Shown here: one piece after another, positions 1 through 8,242 of the stretch
How the letters are laid out: every line of letters begins with the position of its first letter
How positions within the stretch are numbered: position 1 is the first letter of the stretch
Assembly (NCBI RefSeq): GCF_023715645.1
Contig: NZ_JAMBOP010000020.1
Span: forward strand, 1 to 64,000
Direction of reading: 5' to 3'
Source: Bacillus cytotoxicus
GTDB taxonomy: Bacteria; Bacillota; Bacilli; Bacillales; Bacillaceae_G
Length of the DNA: 64,000 bases
The notes under the pieces: generated by a model
Told to the model about the DNA's origin: nothing
Database searches by the model: none
The model's input: only the letters and a program-made list of their open reading frames with translations
Made by a program: the position numbers and the translations under genes

Positions 1-44
1 ATATAAATTACTACAACAACAAACGAATTAAAGCAAAACTAAAA

Positions 45-77
45 GGCATGAGCCCGGTACAATACCGAGCTCATGCC
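45..77 (-). terminator. Terminator-like hairpin
   Basis: A 15-bp stem with one G-T wobble (arm GGCATGAGCCCGGTA) and a 3-nt loop. On the minus strand the stem is followed by TTTTAGTTTT, as expected for an intrinsic terminator. The T-run is absent on the plus strand. Confidence 0.7.
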
Positions 78-331
78 CAAAAATCCGCTTAATGAAATAA
101 CATGTCTAATTTTATGGGGTCACTTCAGTTTCTTTGTAGTTTATATTTTCTAGTTAATGAAAAAATCCTCTTCCTATATAAAAAAGAAAGGCACCTTTGA
201 TTATGAAAAAACTATGTGGAGATCTGGATACTTCGGTTGTAAAAAGGGACGTACATAATTATCTTTCATGACACACTCCCAATATAACTATAAAATATTC
301 ATTCTAATTGGACAACGGCTATTTTCAAACG

Positions 332-381
332 AAAAAACCCGTAATGCTACATCTAATATACGTAGACATTACGGTTTTTTT
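332..381 (-). terminator. Terminator after the membrane-protein gene
   Basis: Inverted repeat with arms around CCGTAATG and CATTACGG, flanked by A-runs and T-runs on both sides so it could work in both directions. It lies 20 nt past the stop codon of the minus-strand gene at 402-1157 and most likely ends its transcript. Confidence 0.75.
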
Positions 382-401
382 AAACTGCACAAAAATATTC
401 T

Positions 402-1157
402 CTATGCATTATAACGATTTCTTCTTCGTTCCATTCTTGTCTGTCCTTGCACTGTTCCAACATCATTATGTTGTTCAATTTGCGTTTCACGGTAAGTTGG
501 AGCTGTTTCTCTATAATTTTGTTCATACGTACGAGTGTCTCGCTGTTTAGAAGATTTTTTACCGAACTTGAACATTTTAAACTTTAACCTTGGTAAACTT
601 GGAATCCGAATTTTAAATGTAGGTCTCATTTTCTTTTTTTGTTTAAACGCGCTTGTTTTTTCTTGCTTTCCATTATCACGGTGCAGCGCGTTGGCAAGCA
701 GTCCGCCAAGTAAGAAACCTGCCACTAAAATGACTAAATACAATCGTTCTGATGTGAGTAAGTTCATCATTCTCTGTAGAACTGCTAGTGATTGAATTTG
801 CTTTACATCCCAAAGCATTATGACCCATAATGCGAGAAGTCCTAGCGTAATGGCGTACGTACGGAATCGGAATAAAAACGGAATGACAGCAATACATGCA
901 GCAATTTTTGCATTTGCAATTAAAGAATCGACTGTTATGTATTGATTCCAAATTGACAGCAAAAGTGTGATAAATGCAGCGTAAGCCAACCAGCTAAATA
1001 TTCGTGAATGCATTCGTTTAGCATGATAGCTTCCAAAACTAGTTAAAAACAATAAGCCACCTATATATAATGATAATTCTAGCGGCATTTGTTTCATTAT
1101 ACCTGTAACTGGGAACAGGACGCTGAGCACCATTAACAGTACATCAAGTGTTTTCAC
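402..1157 (-). CDS. Six-helix membrane protein with basic cytoplasmic tail, unknown function
   Basis: 251 residues. Roughly residues 1-165 form six hydrophobic segments (about 3-20, 28-45, 52-70, 80-97, 102-118 and 138-158). After these comes a Lys/Arg-rich hydrophilic tail of about 90 residues with repeated Tyr-Arg-Glu-Thr motifs, probably cytoplasmic. The start is supported by a GGGATGGAG ribosome binding site. I do not recognise the family. It resembles membrane proteins annotated only as hypothetical in Bacillus cereus group genomes. It is a single-gene unit closed by the terminator at 332-381. No catalytic motif is visible. Confidence 0.75.
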   Translation of the reverse strand: MKTLDVLLMVLSVLFPVTGIMKQMPLELSLYIGGLLFLTSFGSYHAKRMHSRIFSWLAYAAFITLLLSIWNQYITVDSLIANAKIAACIAVIPFLFRFRTYAITLGLLALWVIMLWDVKQIQSLAVLQRMMNLLTSERLYLVILVAGFLLGGLLANALHRDNGKQEKTSAFKQKKKMRPTFKIRIPSLPRLKFKMFKFGKKSSKQRDTRTYEQNYRETAPTYRETQIEQHNDVGTVQGQTRMERRRNRYNA

Positions 1158-1230
1158 AATTCTCCATCCCTTTCAGCTTTCTTTATAACTTCTATATCAT
1201 AATGGTATTTTTCTATTTTGTATATGTACG

Positions 1231-1400
1231 TGAACTACCCACCACTTAACCTTACGGTCTGTTTGAAGTGGGGGCTTCAAAAGTCAAAAGACTTTCTCTT
1301 TTATTGCTAATTCATCCACAAGCCTAGCGGCTCATGTCCAAAGCCTTAAATTCGCGGCGTCCCTACCGCTAATAAAATCGATACAAACTACGCAATTATA
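1231..1400 (-). ncRNA. Candidate TnpB guide (omega/right-end) RNA region
   Basis: The 3' end of tnpB plus about 155 nt downstream on the minus strand contains several short GC-rich pairings. Near the boundary is a strong stem, CCCCCACTT with AAGTGGTGGG. In studied TnpB systems this part of the element is processed to the guide RNA scaffold, and the guide itself is read from the flanking DNA just past the right end, here beginning near position 1230 and running toward lower coordinates. The RNA is inferred from architecture only. Confidence 0.5.
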
Positions 1401-2713
1401 CTTTGTTCGTGCAGAATACGAATACCATAATATTTTAGATTACGACCCGCATTGTAATCTCTATCGATTTTCGTGCCACAATTATCGCACGTATAGATTC
1501 TTTCTGATAATTTCAACTGATCTTTTTCGTGATTACACTCACTGCATAATTTACTCGATGCAAAATACTGATCCGCAACGATGTAATATTTTCCTTTTTT
1601 CTTAGATTTGTACTGTAACATCGTTCGAAACATACCAAATCCATTATCATGCAGCTTTTTTCCTAAACGCAAACATTGTGTAAGGTTACTTAAGTTCAAA
1701 TCTTCTACAACAATGGCATGATAATCATTGGTTATCTGATTACTTTTCTTGTGCAGAAAATCTTTTCTTTGGTTTTTTGCTTTTGTTGTTACTTTTTGAT
1801 ATTCTTTCACTTGCTTTTCATAATTTGTACTATATATGATATTTCCTGTTTCATCTGTTTTTGCATGGTTCTTTTTGCGAGCTAAGGATTTATTGATTCT
1901 TCGCTCTCTTTTTTCTATGATTTTGTTATACCGACTGTACTGAGCTGTTCGTCCTTCGCTGTCTACATACAATTCGCTTTGACTGTAATCTAGTCCAATT
2001 ACTTCGTCAGCAGTCACGAATTCTACTTGATTTTCATTTGGACAAAAATAATCAACAGAAAGAGACACAACATATTTTGTTCCTTCTCGCTTAATTGTTG
2101 CTTTTTTAATGATTCCATCAATCGGTAATTCTCGATGTAGATGAATCGAAATACCTTCTTGAAACTTTGGAATACATAAAAAATAAGAGCCATTTTCTTG
2201 TGTAATTTTTATGTTTCCGTTGGTTTGATTCGTAGTATAGCTTAATTTCCCCTGTTTTTTACTATGGAATTTAGGCATCCCTTTTCTGTCTTTCAACGTA
2301 GGAACATAACCGATTGTTTGCATCTTTTTACGAACCGACTTTTTATATTGAATCGGTTGTTTCGCATAGGTTTCATTATATTTTTTAATAGCTGCCTGGA
2401 ATCTCATTTTTGCATCATTATAAACGAAAGAATCATTACTTTTATCTAAGTAATCATATTTGGCCGTGATCGTTGTATAATTTGGAACTTTATAACGAAT
2501 ACATCCACTTTCAAAACCAATAGACTCTAAATATTCATACAAACCAGAGACATATTCGTTATACACTTTTCGTTCGCATCCAAACGATTTTTCTAATTTC
2601 GTTACTTGTTCAGGTGTGGGAAAAATAGCGTATCGAAATGCATAGGTAGACCACCCATCCCGTAACGACTTTTTTGTTCCTTTTATATGAACACCCTCTT
2701 TTGTAGCTGCCAT
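1388..2713 (-). CDS. tnpB: TnpB RNA-guided endonuclease (OrfB of IS605 family)
   Basis: 441 residues from the start chosen here. The second ATG of an ATG-Tyr-ATG pair is used because AAAGGAG lies 7 nt before it; longer in-frame starts overlap or lie upstream of that site. The N-terminal OrfB/IS1341 helix-turn-helix region is followed by a RuvC-like nuclease with Asp242 (GLDYS), Glu337 (VVEDLN) and Asp417/Asp419 (DRDYNAGRN). A zinc ribbon with Cys390, Cys393, Cys409 and Cys412 sits before the last motif. All catalytic and metal residues are present, so the protein is probably active. Family members cut DNA next to a short adjacent motif, guided by RNA from the element's right end, which begins just after the stop codon. 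Confidence 0.93.
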   Translation of the reverse strand: MAATKEGVHIKGTKKSLRDGWSTYAFRYAIFPTPEQVTKLEKSFGCERKVYNEYVSGLYEYLESIGFESGCIRYKVPNYTTITAKYDYLDKSNDSFVYNDAKMRFQAAIKKYNETYAKQPIQYKKSVRKKMQTIGYVPTLKDRKGMPKFHSKKQGKLSYTTNQTNGNIKITQENGSYFLCIPKFQEGISIHLHRELPIDGIIKKATIKREGTKYVVSLSVDYFCPNENQVEFVTADEVIGLDYSQSELYVDSEGRTAQYSRYNKIIEKRERRINKSLARKKNHAKTDETGNIIYSTNYEKQVKEYQKVTTKAKNQRKDFLHKKSNQITNDYHAIVVEDLNLSNLTQCLRLGKKLHDNGFGMFRTMLQYKSKKKGKYYIVADQYFASSKLCSECNHEKDQLKLSERIYTCDNCGTKIDRDYNAGRNLKYYGIRILHEQSIIA

Positions 2714-2900
2714 GTACATTCTCCTTTCTTTCGTATTTTCATATTTATTATATCGCATAGTCCCAAAAGTACACACAAAGAACACATGTAGGCGATCGCC
2801 TACCGAAAATTCATCCCCCACCTACTCGCTGGGCTACGCAATTCCCGCTCCTTGAGGAAGGGGACTTCTTTTCGGGAAATATGTTAAATAAGAAAATGAC

Positions 2901-2931
2901 AAATCTCACTTTTTCTCTATAAGCGAGATTT
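2901..2931 (-). terminator. Weak hairpin after hom
   Basis: AAATCTC pairs with GAGATTT about 20 nt downstream of the hom stop codon. On the minus strand it is followed by only an interrupted T-run, so termination would be inefficient. Confidence 0.4.
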
Positions 2932-2952
2932 ATTATATCATTTTATGTAAAG

Positions 2953-3975
2953 CTATATCCGGTCTTTTCGATACAAATTGATCACATCTTTTAAAGCTGC
3001 GGCCGCAGCTCCTCTTGGATTAGAAACTCCGCCAATGGAAGAAACTGATCCCATCGTGTCTGTGTAAAAAGTAATTCCTTTTTCAGTTTCTGTAACGCCA
3101 GCTAGAGAGTGGTTCGAGTTTACTGCAGACGGTTGTACTTCAAGTTGTACTTTTCCGTCATCGTCTGTATATGCTCTTGCTAGTAGTTTAATTTGTTTTC
3201 CTTTTTCTTTTGCTGTCTGTATATCTTGTTTTGATACGTTTTCTATTCCTCTAATACTCACATCTTCAAGTGTATATTCAGTTTGAAGCAAACTATTTGA
3301 TAGTAGCAATAATTTACAAGCACTATCCATTCCACTTACATCTAATAATGGATTTGTTTCAGCGATTCCTTTTTGCTGTGCTTGCTGTAATGCTTCTTCA
3401 TACGAAGTGCCATCATCATGCATTTTCGTTAAAATATAATTTGTTGTCCCGTTTAAGATTCCTTCAATGTGCTCAATATTGCATCCCGCTAAACTAAATT
3501 GCCCAATATCTAGTGTAGGGAGTGCAGCGGCTGTTGCACCGCTAAAGCGGATACGTACATTTGCAAGTCGAGATGCCTCGTTTATTTCTTTAAATGATGT
3601 AACAAGTGCCCCTTTGGAAATAGAGACAATGTCCATTCCGTTTTCAATCGCTTGTAATATGTATTGTTTTCCTGGTTCGCCACTTTCGATATTAGTTGGT
3701 GTAGATTCAATGAACACATGGCCGTCCATGTGTTCGTTATGAACTTGATGTTGTTCTATGTATCTATGTAATGCTGCCGATCCTTCGCCTTGTTTAAGTA
3801 AACTATCGATGTAAAGCCCCTCTGGATGATATAATTTCAAATCACGTCCAATAATTCCAACTAGGAGTATCTCCAAACCGAACTCTTTTTGAATAAATGA
3901 TGATTTCTCATGAATGAGTTTTACAAATTCTTTTCCAACGGTGCCATAACCAGCAAGTATGATTTTGATTTGCAT
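2953..3975 (-). CDS. hom: Homoserine dehydrogenase
   Basis: 340 residues. It catalyses NAD(P)H-dependent reduction of aspartate-4-semialdehyde to homoserine, the branch point to threonine and methionine. An N-terminal Rossmann motif GYGTVGKEF is followed by the catalytic domain with GILNGTTNYIL and the family signature around NPLLDVSGMDSACK, which contains the conserved Asp and Lys. It lacks the C-terminal ACT domain of the roughly 430-residue enzymes, so threonine feedback through that domain is not expected. The start is supported by GGGGGAAATT directly before the ATG. It is 11 nt downstream of an acetyltransferase gene, so the two are probably cotranscribed. No aspartokinase or threonine synthase is nearby, so this may be a secondary copy. 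Confidence 0.92.
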   Translation of the reverse strand: MQIKIILAGYGTVGKEFVKLIHEKSSFIQKEFGLEILLVGIIGRDLKLYHPEGLYIDSLLKQGEGSAALHRYIEQHQVHNEHMDGHVFIESTPTNIESGEPGKQYILQAIENGMDIVSISKGALVTSFKEINEASRLANVRIRFSGATAAALPTLDIGQFSLAGCNIEHIEGILNGTTNYILTKMHDDGTSYEEALQQAQQKGIAETNPLLDVSGMDSACKLLLLSNSLLQTEYTLEDVSIRGIENVSKQDIQTAKEKGKQIKLLARAYTDDDGKVQLEVQPSAVNSNHSLAGVTETEKGITFYTDTMGSVSSIGGVSNPRGAAAAALKDVINLYRKDRI

Positions 3976-3986
3976 AATTTCCCCCG

Positions 3987-4505
3987 TTAACTTTTTTTAG
4001 AATACTCTGCTTTAACAGCGCTTAAAGACAAATATAAAACAAGCTGCAGTCCAATCGGTCCCATTTTACGATGACCTCTATCTTCAAAACCAACTTTTAT
4101 GTATAATTTTTGCGCAGGAATATTTCTTTCATTGACTGCCAGCACAATTTCTTCTATGTTTGGAAAATGAAAACCTACATAATTAGGTAGCAGTTGCAAT
4201 GCGCGTTTTGCATATCCGTTTCCTTGTTCAGTAAAATTGATTGAAAATGAAGTGAGTAACAAAGAATTTTCTTTGTTTGTATATTCTTGTACGCGACTTC
4301 CTGATTGCAAAGAAAAAATACCTACTGGCTTTTCATCAACTAAAATAACAATAGGATTTCGAGTTGTGTCCTGCTTCGCATAATCTAATAGTTCCGTTGG
4401 ATGAGCAGTAAATTGCACTTGTTCTTCTGGTAAAGTGTAGGTTTGTAAAGCTTCTTTATATTCCTCTGTATATGGAACGAGTTGAATAGATGAACTCATT
4501 TGCAT
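3987..4505 (-). CDS. GNAT-family N-acetyltransferase
   Basis: 172 residues from an ATG preceded by GGGGG at a 10-nt spacing. A longer in-frame start lies upstream without a ribosome binding site. The acetyl-CoA motif A appears as QGNGYAKRAL, followed by AVNERNIPAQKLYIKVGF, the usual motif B with Asn and Tyr. The substrate is unknown. It is the first gene of a likely two-gene unit with hom, 11 nt apart, but this does not define a role in amino-acid synthesis. Confidence 0.85.
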   Translation of the reverse strand: MQMSSSIQLVPYTEEYKEALQTYTLPEEQVQFTAHPTELLDYAKQDTTRNPIVILVDEKPVGIFSLQSGSRVQEYTNKENSLLLTSFSINFTEQGNGYAKRALQLLPNYVGFHFPNIEEIVLAVNERNIPAQKLYIKVGFEDRGHRKMGPIGLQLVLYLSLSAVKAEYSKKS

Positions 4506-4601
4506 AACGTATATTCCCCCAATTTTAAAAACATATGTTTCCTTCCATACAAAATCATACAATATTTTTAGGAATAAATGAAATTTTCAGTCTTAAAAAC
4601 G

Positions 4602-4642
4602 ATAAACTAATCCCCGTGCTACATAACACGGGGATTAGTTTA
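4602..4642 (-). terminator. Strong terminator of the sleB operon
   Basis: A perfect stem of about 15 bp with arms AAACTAATCCCCGTG and its complement, and a short loop. On the minus strand the T-rich stretch TATCGTTTTT follows. The stop codon of ylaJ lies inside the stem, so translation ends within the terminator. Confidence 0.85.
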
Positions 4643-5245
4643 TTTCTTTAATTGTTGATTTGATTGGTCGACTTGTTCTTGCTTTAATTCGTTTTGTTCA
4701 TCTCTTGGTAATTGTTGATTGTTTTCTTTAACTGGATTGGTCTGTTTGTTTTCTAGTAAATCATTTGGCACTTGTGGCATCGCGCGCCCTACGATAGCGG
4801 CAAGTTCATCAAGAATTCCTTCGCCAGCTTTTCCTTCCTTAATACGTTTTCCAATTTGTTTTAAGCGTTCGTACGTATCTAAATCGGCAACTACAACCGC
4901 GTTTGAACCTTGTGGATCATGTTTTAAACTCTCAGCAACAGAATATTTAATTGTTTCTACTCTTGTACGATCTAACTTAGCACCTACATCAATACCGACA
5001 ATAGAGTATTTACCAAGGACAACAGCCGTTGCATCTCTTACACCAGGTATGCTTGAAGCAATGCTTGCAAGATGATCAGCTTTTGTTTCATCAGTTTTAC
5101 GCGTATTTTCTTTATATGTTACGTTTTTCGTTGTATATTGATTTGTATTTGAAGTTTGTTTAGGATTCGCTTCGTTAGTATTCTTTTTTGTACTGCAACT
5201 TGCTAATAGAAGTAAACAGATACAAAAGTATAAGGTTTTCCTCAA
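4640..5245 (-). CDS. ylaJ: YhcN/YlaJ-family sporulation lipoprotein
   Basis: 201 residues starting at TTG. AGGAG lies 8 nt before the TTG, while the longer GTG start overlaps that site. A signal peptide ends in the lipobox LLASC, so the protein is a spore membrane lipoprotein. The middle (about residues 55-125) matches the YhcN/YlaJ domain (HLASIASSIPGV, AVVLGKYSIVGIDV). The C-terminal 50 residues are Gln/Asn/Lys-rich and probably disordered. It is the third gene of sleB-ypeB-ylaJ. In related Bacillus species YpeB and SleB depend on each other, and YhcN-type proteins influence germination. A precise biochemical role is not known. Confidence 0.88.
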   Translation of the reverse strand: MRKTLYFCICLLLLASCSTKKNTNEANPKQTSNTNQYTTKNVTYKENTRKTDETKADHLASIASSIPGVRDATAVVLGKYSIVGIDVGAKLDRTRVETIKYSVAESLKHDPQGSNAVVVADLDTYERLKQIGKRIKEGKAGEGILDELAAIVGRAMPQVPNDLLENKQTNPVKENNQQLPRDEQNELKQEQVDQSNQQLKK

Positions 5246-5263
5246 ATGTGTCACTCCTATTCG

Positions 5264-6604
5264 TTAATCATAAATTTGTTCTACACTTTGTAGTTTGTTA
5301 ACTTTCTCTTCAGTACCACTATTAGCATTAATAAAGATTTGATAGGTGTCTTTCCCAAGCGTTCCTAAAAATTCATAACATAGTACCTCTTTATGCAAGT
5401 CATTTACAACAATTGCTTCACGCTCTTCCATAACTTTTAAATTAGGATTAATTTTCTTTCGTGCCTCCGAAACCGATAGTGTTGGTTTTGAGATTTTTAT
5501 ATCTTTACGAGATGCTAAATAATCTCTCGCTGAGAAGCCAACAATCGAACCGTCATCAAGCGCAATTTTCATTTGAATGGATTCTGGATATATACGTACG
5601 TTGCCCTGCTTCGTTACGAATGTGAAAACACCAATAGAGTCGTATTGTGAACTTTCATAAAGCTCCATATTTTTGAATTTATTTTGTTTTAAAAAGGAAA
5701 GTCCCTTTTCTCCTGCTTCATTTAAGCTAATCTTTTGTTCTTTTACTTCACGATTGTTCATAACCAAAATTGGAAAGCCGCCTTTTTCAGTAATGTCCAT
5801 ATTCGTTTCACTATTTGTCTTGGGATCTTTTACTGTAATGCTATAAAATTTCTCTTTCGCTCCTTTTCCACCTTTTTCAGCAGAAATCGTTTCAGATCCC
5901 TTTAAACTAAGGAAGGATTTAGCAATATTTATTGCTTGCTCTTTTGAAATTTTTGGACCAGATATGTGCGTTTCACCCTTTTTTTCTGTCTGTAAACTTG
6001 TAAACGTTGGTCCAAAAGGGCTTTGTGAATAAGCGTTACTGTTTTTTTCTACTGTTTTAAATCCGTCTATAATCGTGTTATCGTCTGGATTTTTATTAGA
6101 AGAAAGCGCCAGTTCAACATCCATCCAACGTAAATTATTTTTCAAGGCAAGGTGCTGTACTTTACGCAATTCATTTTGAATATTTTCAGCATTACCATAT
6201 AGTTGCTGGAGTGTTTTATATTCCCCGTCATTCAGTGGTTCTTTATCTAAATCACGTATAGCTGTACGATAACTAAATTCTCCGATATTTGATAGAAATT
6301 CTTCTGTTTTATTAAACGGGAGTAATGTAAGTGGTAATTGGCCAATATCAGAATGTGCTTGCGATGTGATGCGCCATACATCAGCTAATGCAGGTGATAA
6401 TGATGTGCGTGAATTCATTGCTAATGTTGTTCCGATTTTGTCATGTAACAAATCGACTTGATAGGCTAAATCATGGAAAGCTCGCTGGTAGTTATTTTCA
6501 GCGTGTATTAATACCGCATTTTTTTCTTGGTGCTCTTTATATCCCCAATATCCTGTACCTACAACTCCGATTGTTAATAAAACAATTAGTAAACCTCTAA
6601 ACAT
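5264..6604 (-). CDS. ypeB: Germination protein YpeB
   Basis: 446 residues. One N-terminal transmembrane anchor (about 4-22) is followed by an alpha-helical N-terminal domain and two or three PepSY-like repeats in the C-terminal half. YpeB is needed to place and stabilise the cortex-lytic enzyme SleB in the spore, and SleB in turn stabilises YpeB. The start is supported by AGGAGG 8 nt before the ATG. It lies 18 nt after sleB and 18 nt before ylaJ, so one transcript is likely. Length matches the B. subtilis protein family (about 450). Confidence 0.95.
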   Translation of the reverse strand: MFRGLLIVLLTIGVVGTGYWGYKEHQEKNAVLIHAENNYQRAFHDLAYQVDLLHDKIGTTLAMNSRTSLSPALADVWRITSQAHSDIGQLPLTLLPFNKTEEFLSNIGEFSYRTAIRDLDKEPLNDGEYKTLQQLYGNAENIQNELRKVQHLALKNNLRWMDVELALSSNKNPDDNTIIDGFKTVEKNSNAYSQSPFGPTFTSLQTEKKGETHISGPKISKEQAINIAKSFLSLKGSETISAEKGGKGAKEKFYSITVKDPKTNSETNMDITEKGGFPILVMNNREVKEQKISLNEAGEKGLSFLKQNKFKNMELYESSQYDSIGVFTFVTKQGNVRIYPESIQMKIALDDGSIVGFSARDYLASRKDIKISKPTLSVSEARKKINPNLKVMEEREAIVVNDLHKEVLCYEFLGTLGKDTYQIFINANSGTEEKVNKLQSVEQIYD

Positions 6605-6622
6605 AACTCATCCACCTCCTAA

Positions 6623-7408
6623 CTATTGACAAAAAATATGTCTTCCAATTTTCTTAATTTGCGGGCGACTCCAAATCCACTTACTTGTTGCTGTATCCGG
6701 ATTGAAGTAATAAAGTGCTCCTCCAGATGGATCCATTCCGTTAATTGCATCAAGTACGGCTTTTTTTGCTGTTTCATTTGGTGTTAAATTGATCTGTCCA
6801 TCTGCAACAGCAGTAAAGGCGCGTGGCTCATAAATAACTCCTGCGACTGTATTTGGAAAAGACGCACTGCTAACGCGATTTAAAATAACAGCTGCAACAG
6901 CAACTTGTCCGGTATAAGGTTCACCGCGCGATTCACCATATACAGCATTTGCTAAGATTTTAATGTCGTTTTGCGAGTATCCATTTGGGACATTAGTTCC
7001 TTTATTTTGTGCTGGTTTATTATTTTGCGTTGGTTTATTGTTCTGCGTTGATTTATTATCTTGGTTGTTCGCTGTGTTATTTGGTTGCTTTTCGTATTTG
7101 GTGGCTTTAGCGAGCTTCTGTTTTGTCGTTGCACCAGCAAGTCCGTCAACCTTTAATCCGAATTTTTGTTGAAAATTCCGAAGTGCCCAATATGTACCCC
7201 ACCCAAAGACACCATCTACTTTCCCATTGTAAAATCCAATGTATTTGAGTCTTGATTGGAGTTCGATTACATCTTCTCCAGAAGCTCCTTTTTGGATAAC
7301 TTGATTGGAAAAAGCCCCCACCTCTTTCTCGTGAACACTACTTACCAACAAAGCAACCGCCACTGTAATGAGTAAAAGCGGCACTTTGAAGAAAGTTTTA
7401 CGCTGCAT
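6623..7408 (-). CDS. sleB: Spore cortex-lytic enzyme SleB
   Basis: 261 residues. A signal peptide (about 1-32) is followed by a peptidoglycan-binding domain (about 38-92; IELQSRLKYIGFYNG, VDGLAGATTKQ), a Gln/Asn/Lys/Pro linker with short repeats (about 100-140), and a C-terminal hydrolase_2 lytic transglycosylase domain with YGESRGE carrying the likely catalytic Glu and an intact terminus. It degrades muramic-delta-lactam cortex during germination. First gene of the sleB-ypeB-ylaJ operon. Its AAGGAGG ribosome site is partly inside a small hairpin (7419-7444). Expression is expected in the forespore, but I could not find a convincing sigma-G promoter. Confidence 0.97.
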   Translation of the reverse strand: MQRKTFFKVPLLLITVAVALLVSSVHEKEVGAFSNQVIQKGASGEDVIELQSRLKYIGFYNGKVDGVFGWGTYWALRNFQQKFGLKVDGLAGATTKQKLAKATKYEKQPNNTANNQDNKSTQNNKPTQNNKPAQNKGTNVPNGYSQNDIKILANAVYGESRGEPYTGQVAVAAVILNRVSSASFPNTVAGVIYEPRAFTAVADGQINLTPNETAKKAVLDAINGMDPSGGALYYFNPDTATSKWIWSRPQIKKIGRHIFCQ

Positions 7409-7418
7409 AGTTCAACCT

Positions 7419-7444
7419 CCTTGAATATGACGATGAATTCAAGG
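7419..7444 (-). promoter_or_regulatory. Hairpin overlapping the sleB ribosome binding site
   Basis: CCTTGAAT and ATTCAAGG form an 8-bp stem with a 10-nt loop in the sleB leader. The Shine-Dalgarno AAGGAGG (7417-7423) shares five bases with the stem, so folding could hide it. This is a sequence observation only. Confidence 0.45.
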
Positions 7445-7483
7445 TTATTTTTTGTAAATAATGCGGTTTTATGTAATAAAGAC

Positions 7484-7512
7484 AAAAAAAGGCGCATTCA
7501 TATGAATGTGCC
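7484..7512 (-). terminator. Minus-strand terminator upstream of sleB
   Basis: A stem based on GGCGCATTC / GAATGTGCC, followed on the minus strand by seven T. No minus-strand gene ends here: the next one upstream ends at 8243. It would therefore stop read-through from the serine hydrolase gene and insulate the sleB operon. Confidence 0.7.
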
Positions 7513-7541
7513 TAAGTGTAAACACTATAAAATGAAACTTT

Positions 7542-7690
7542 AATCAGTGGGGGGGGTTCATCCTCCACTGATTATTAACCCTCACCAATCGGGCTTTTAT
7601 GGGCAGTTTATCTCCCACCGAACATTCTAACCACTGGAACTGGACAATGCTTTTGCTAAATTTTGAGGTGGGAGTATTACTGCCCACGAA
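7542..7690 (+). other. Structured leader or bcr-like repeat upstream of the DUF3889 gene
   Basis: Two strong pairings lie just upstream of the gene at 7724. AATCAGTGG pairs with CCACTGATT (7542-7573). GGGCAGT..TCCCACC (7601-7619) pairs with GGTGGGAG..ACTGCCC (7667-7685). Between them is a loop of about 48 nt. The ribosome site of the next gene is about 25 nt downstream. It may be a structured 5' RNA or one of the interspersed bcr-type repeats of the Bacillus cereus group; sequence alone does not decide. Confidence 0.5.
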
Positions 7691-7723
7691 TAGCGGATGA
7701 AAAATGCGATAAAGGAGATTTGT

Positions 7724-8059
7724 ATGACACGTTTATATACTCGTTTATTGATATGTATCAGCCTTGCTGCAATTATCTTATTTATTTACAAACCTTTTTC
7801 TTCTGTCCATGCGCAGCCTCCATATGCGAAATGGGGAAAGATTGCAGTGCAAATGACGAAAGAAAAATATCCACAAGCTGACATTATCGATTATCTTCAT
7901 ATTGGAAGAAGACAAAAAACAGGAAATGTATCAGTTGAAAAATTTAAGTTATGGTTGCGTGATAAAAGCGGAAAAGAATTTGGAGTATTTGTTGATGTAG
8001 AATTTGATGTACAAACAGAAAAATTTATCAACATTTCTTTCAAAGAAACTCCAAAATAA
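7724..8059 (+). CDS. Small secreted DUF3889-family protein
   Basis: 111 residues from the ATG preceded by AAAGGAG at 6 nt; the longer in-frame ATG lacks a site. A signal peptide (about 1-30, ending near VHAQ) is followed by an 80-residue domain of the DUF3889 type (PPYAKWGKIAVQMTKEKYP near its start). Function is unknown. It stands alone, preceded by the structured element at 7542-7690 and facing a minus-strand hydrolase gene. Confidence 0.75.
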   Translation: MTRLYTRLLICISLAAIILFIYKPFSSVHAQPPYAKWGKIAVQMTKEKYPQADIIDYLHIGRRQKTGNVSVEKFKLWLRDKSGKEFGVFVDVEFDVQTEKFINISFKETPK

Positions 8060-8242
8060 AATCAAAGTTGCCGTTCCAAAAGAAGAAGCTTTTTTCAAGA
8101 CGAGTTAACAAAAATTAAGTCAACTTTATTCCATTACTGCAGTTTTGGGTAGTACAGTAATATGGGAATCATGGCTTTAAAATTATTTTTTGTACAAATT
8201 CAATGTGTGGTTTTGTTACTTTACAGAACAAAACCTATCTTT

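Larger units (their letters stand above)
1..401. other. Gene-free left edge with two terminators
   Basis: No open reading frame with a credible ribosome binding site is visible. The stretch holds two rho-independent terminator-like hairpins (45-77 and 332-381, listed separately) separated by AT-rich sequence. Both have their T-run on the minus strand. The first presumably ends a minus-strand transcript or belongs to a gene beyond the left edge. Confidence 0.5.
1231..2868 (-). mobile_element. Solitary IS200/IS605-family (IS1341-type) tnpB element
   Basis: The element is inferred from a complete tnpB gene flanked by structured ends and has no tnpA transposase. On the minus strand the left end (about 2818-2868) has an imperfect hairpin built on GTCCCC / GGGGGA. 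The right end (about 1231-1387) contains a stem between CCCCCACTT and AAGTGGTGGG close to the boundary. This is the typical layout of elements whose right end is transcribed as the guide RNA scaffold of TnpB. Exact ends are uncertain by about 20 nt. Without tnpA it depends on a transposase in trans or is immobile. Confidence 0.75.

Noticed and set aside
7409-7483. Sigma-G promoter for sleB
   Set aside because: Several partial -10-like and -35-like words exist, but none pair at the right spacing; not called.
8132-8160. ATTACTG/CAGTAAT hairpin between DUF3889 and the serine hydrolase as a terminator
   Set aside because: Short stem with a long loop and no T-run; too weak to call.
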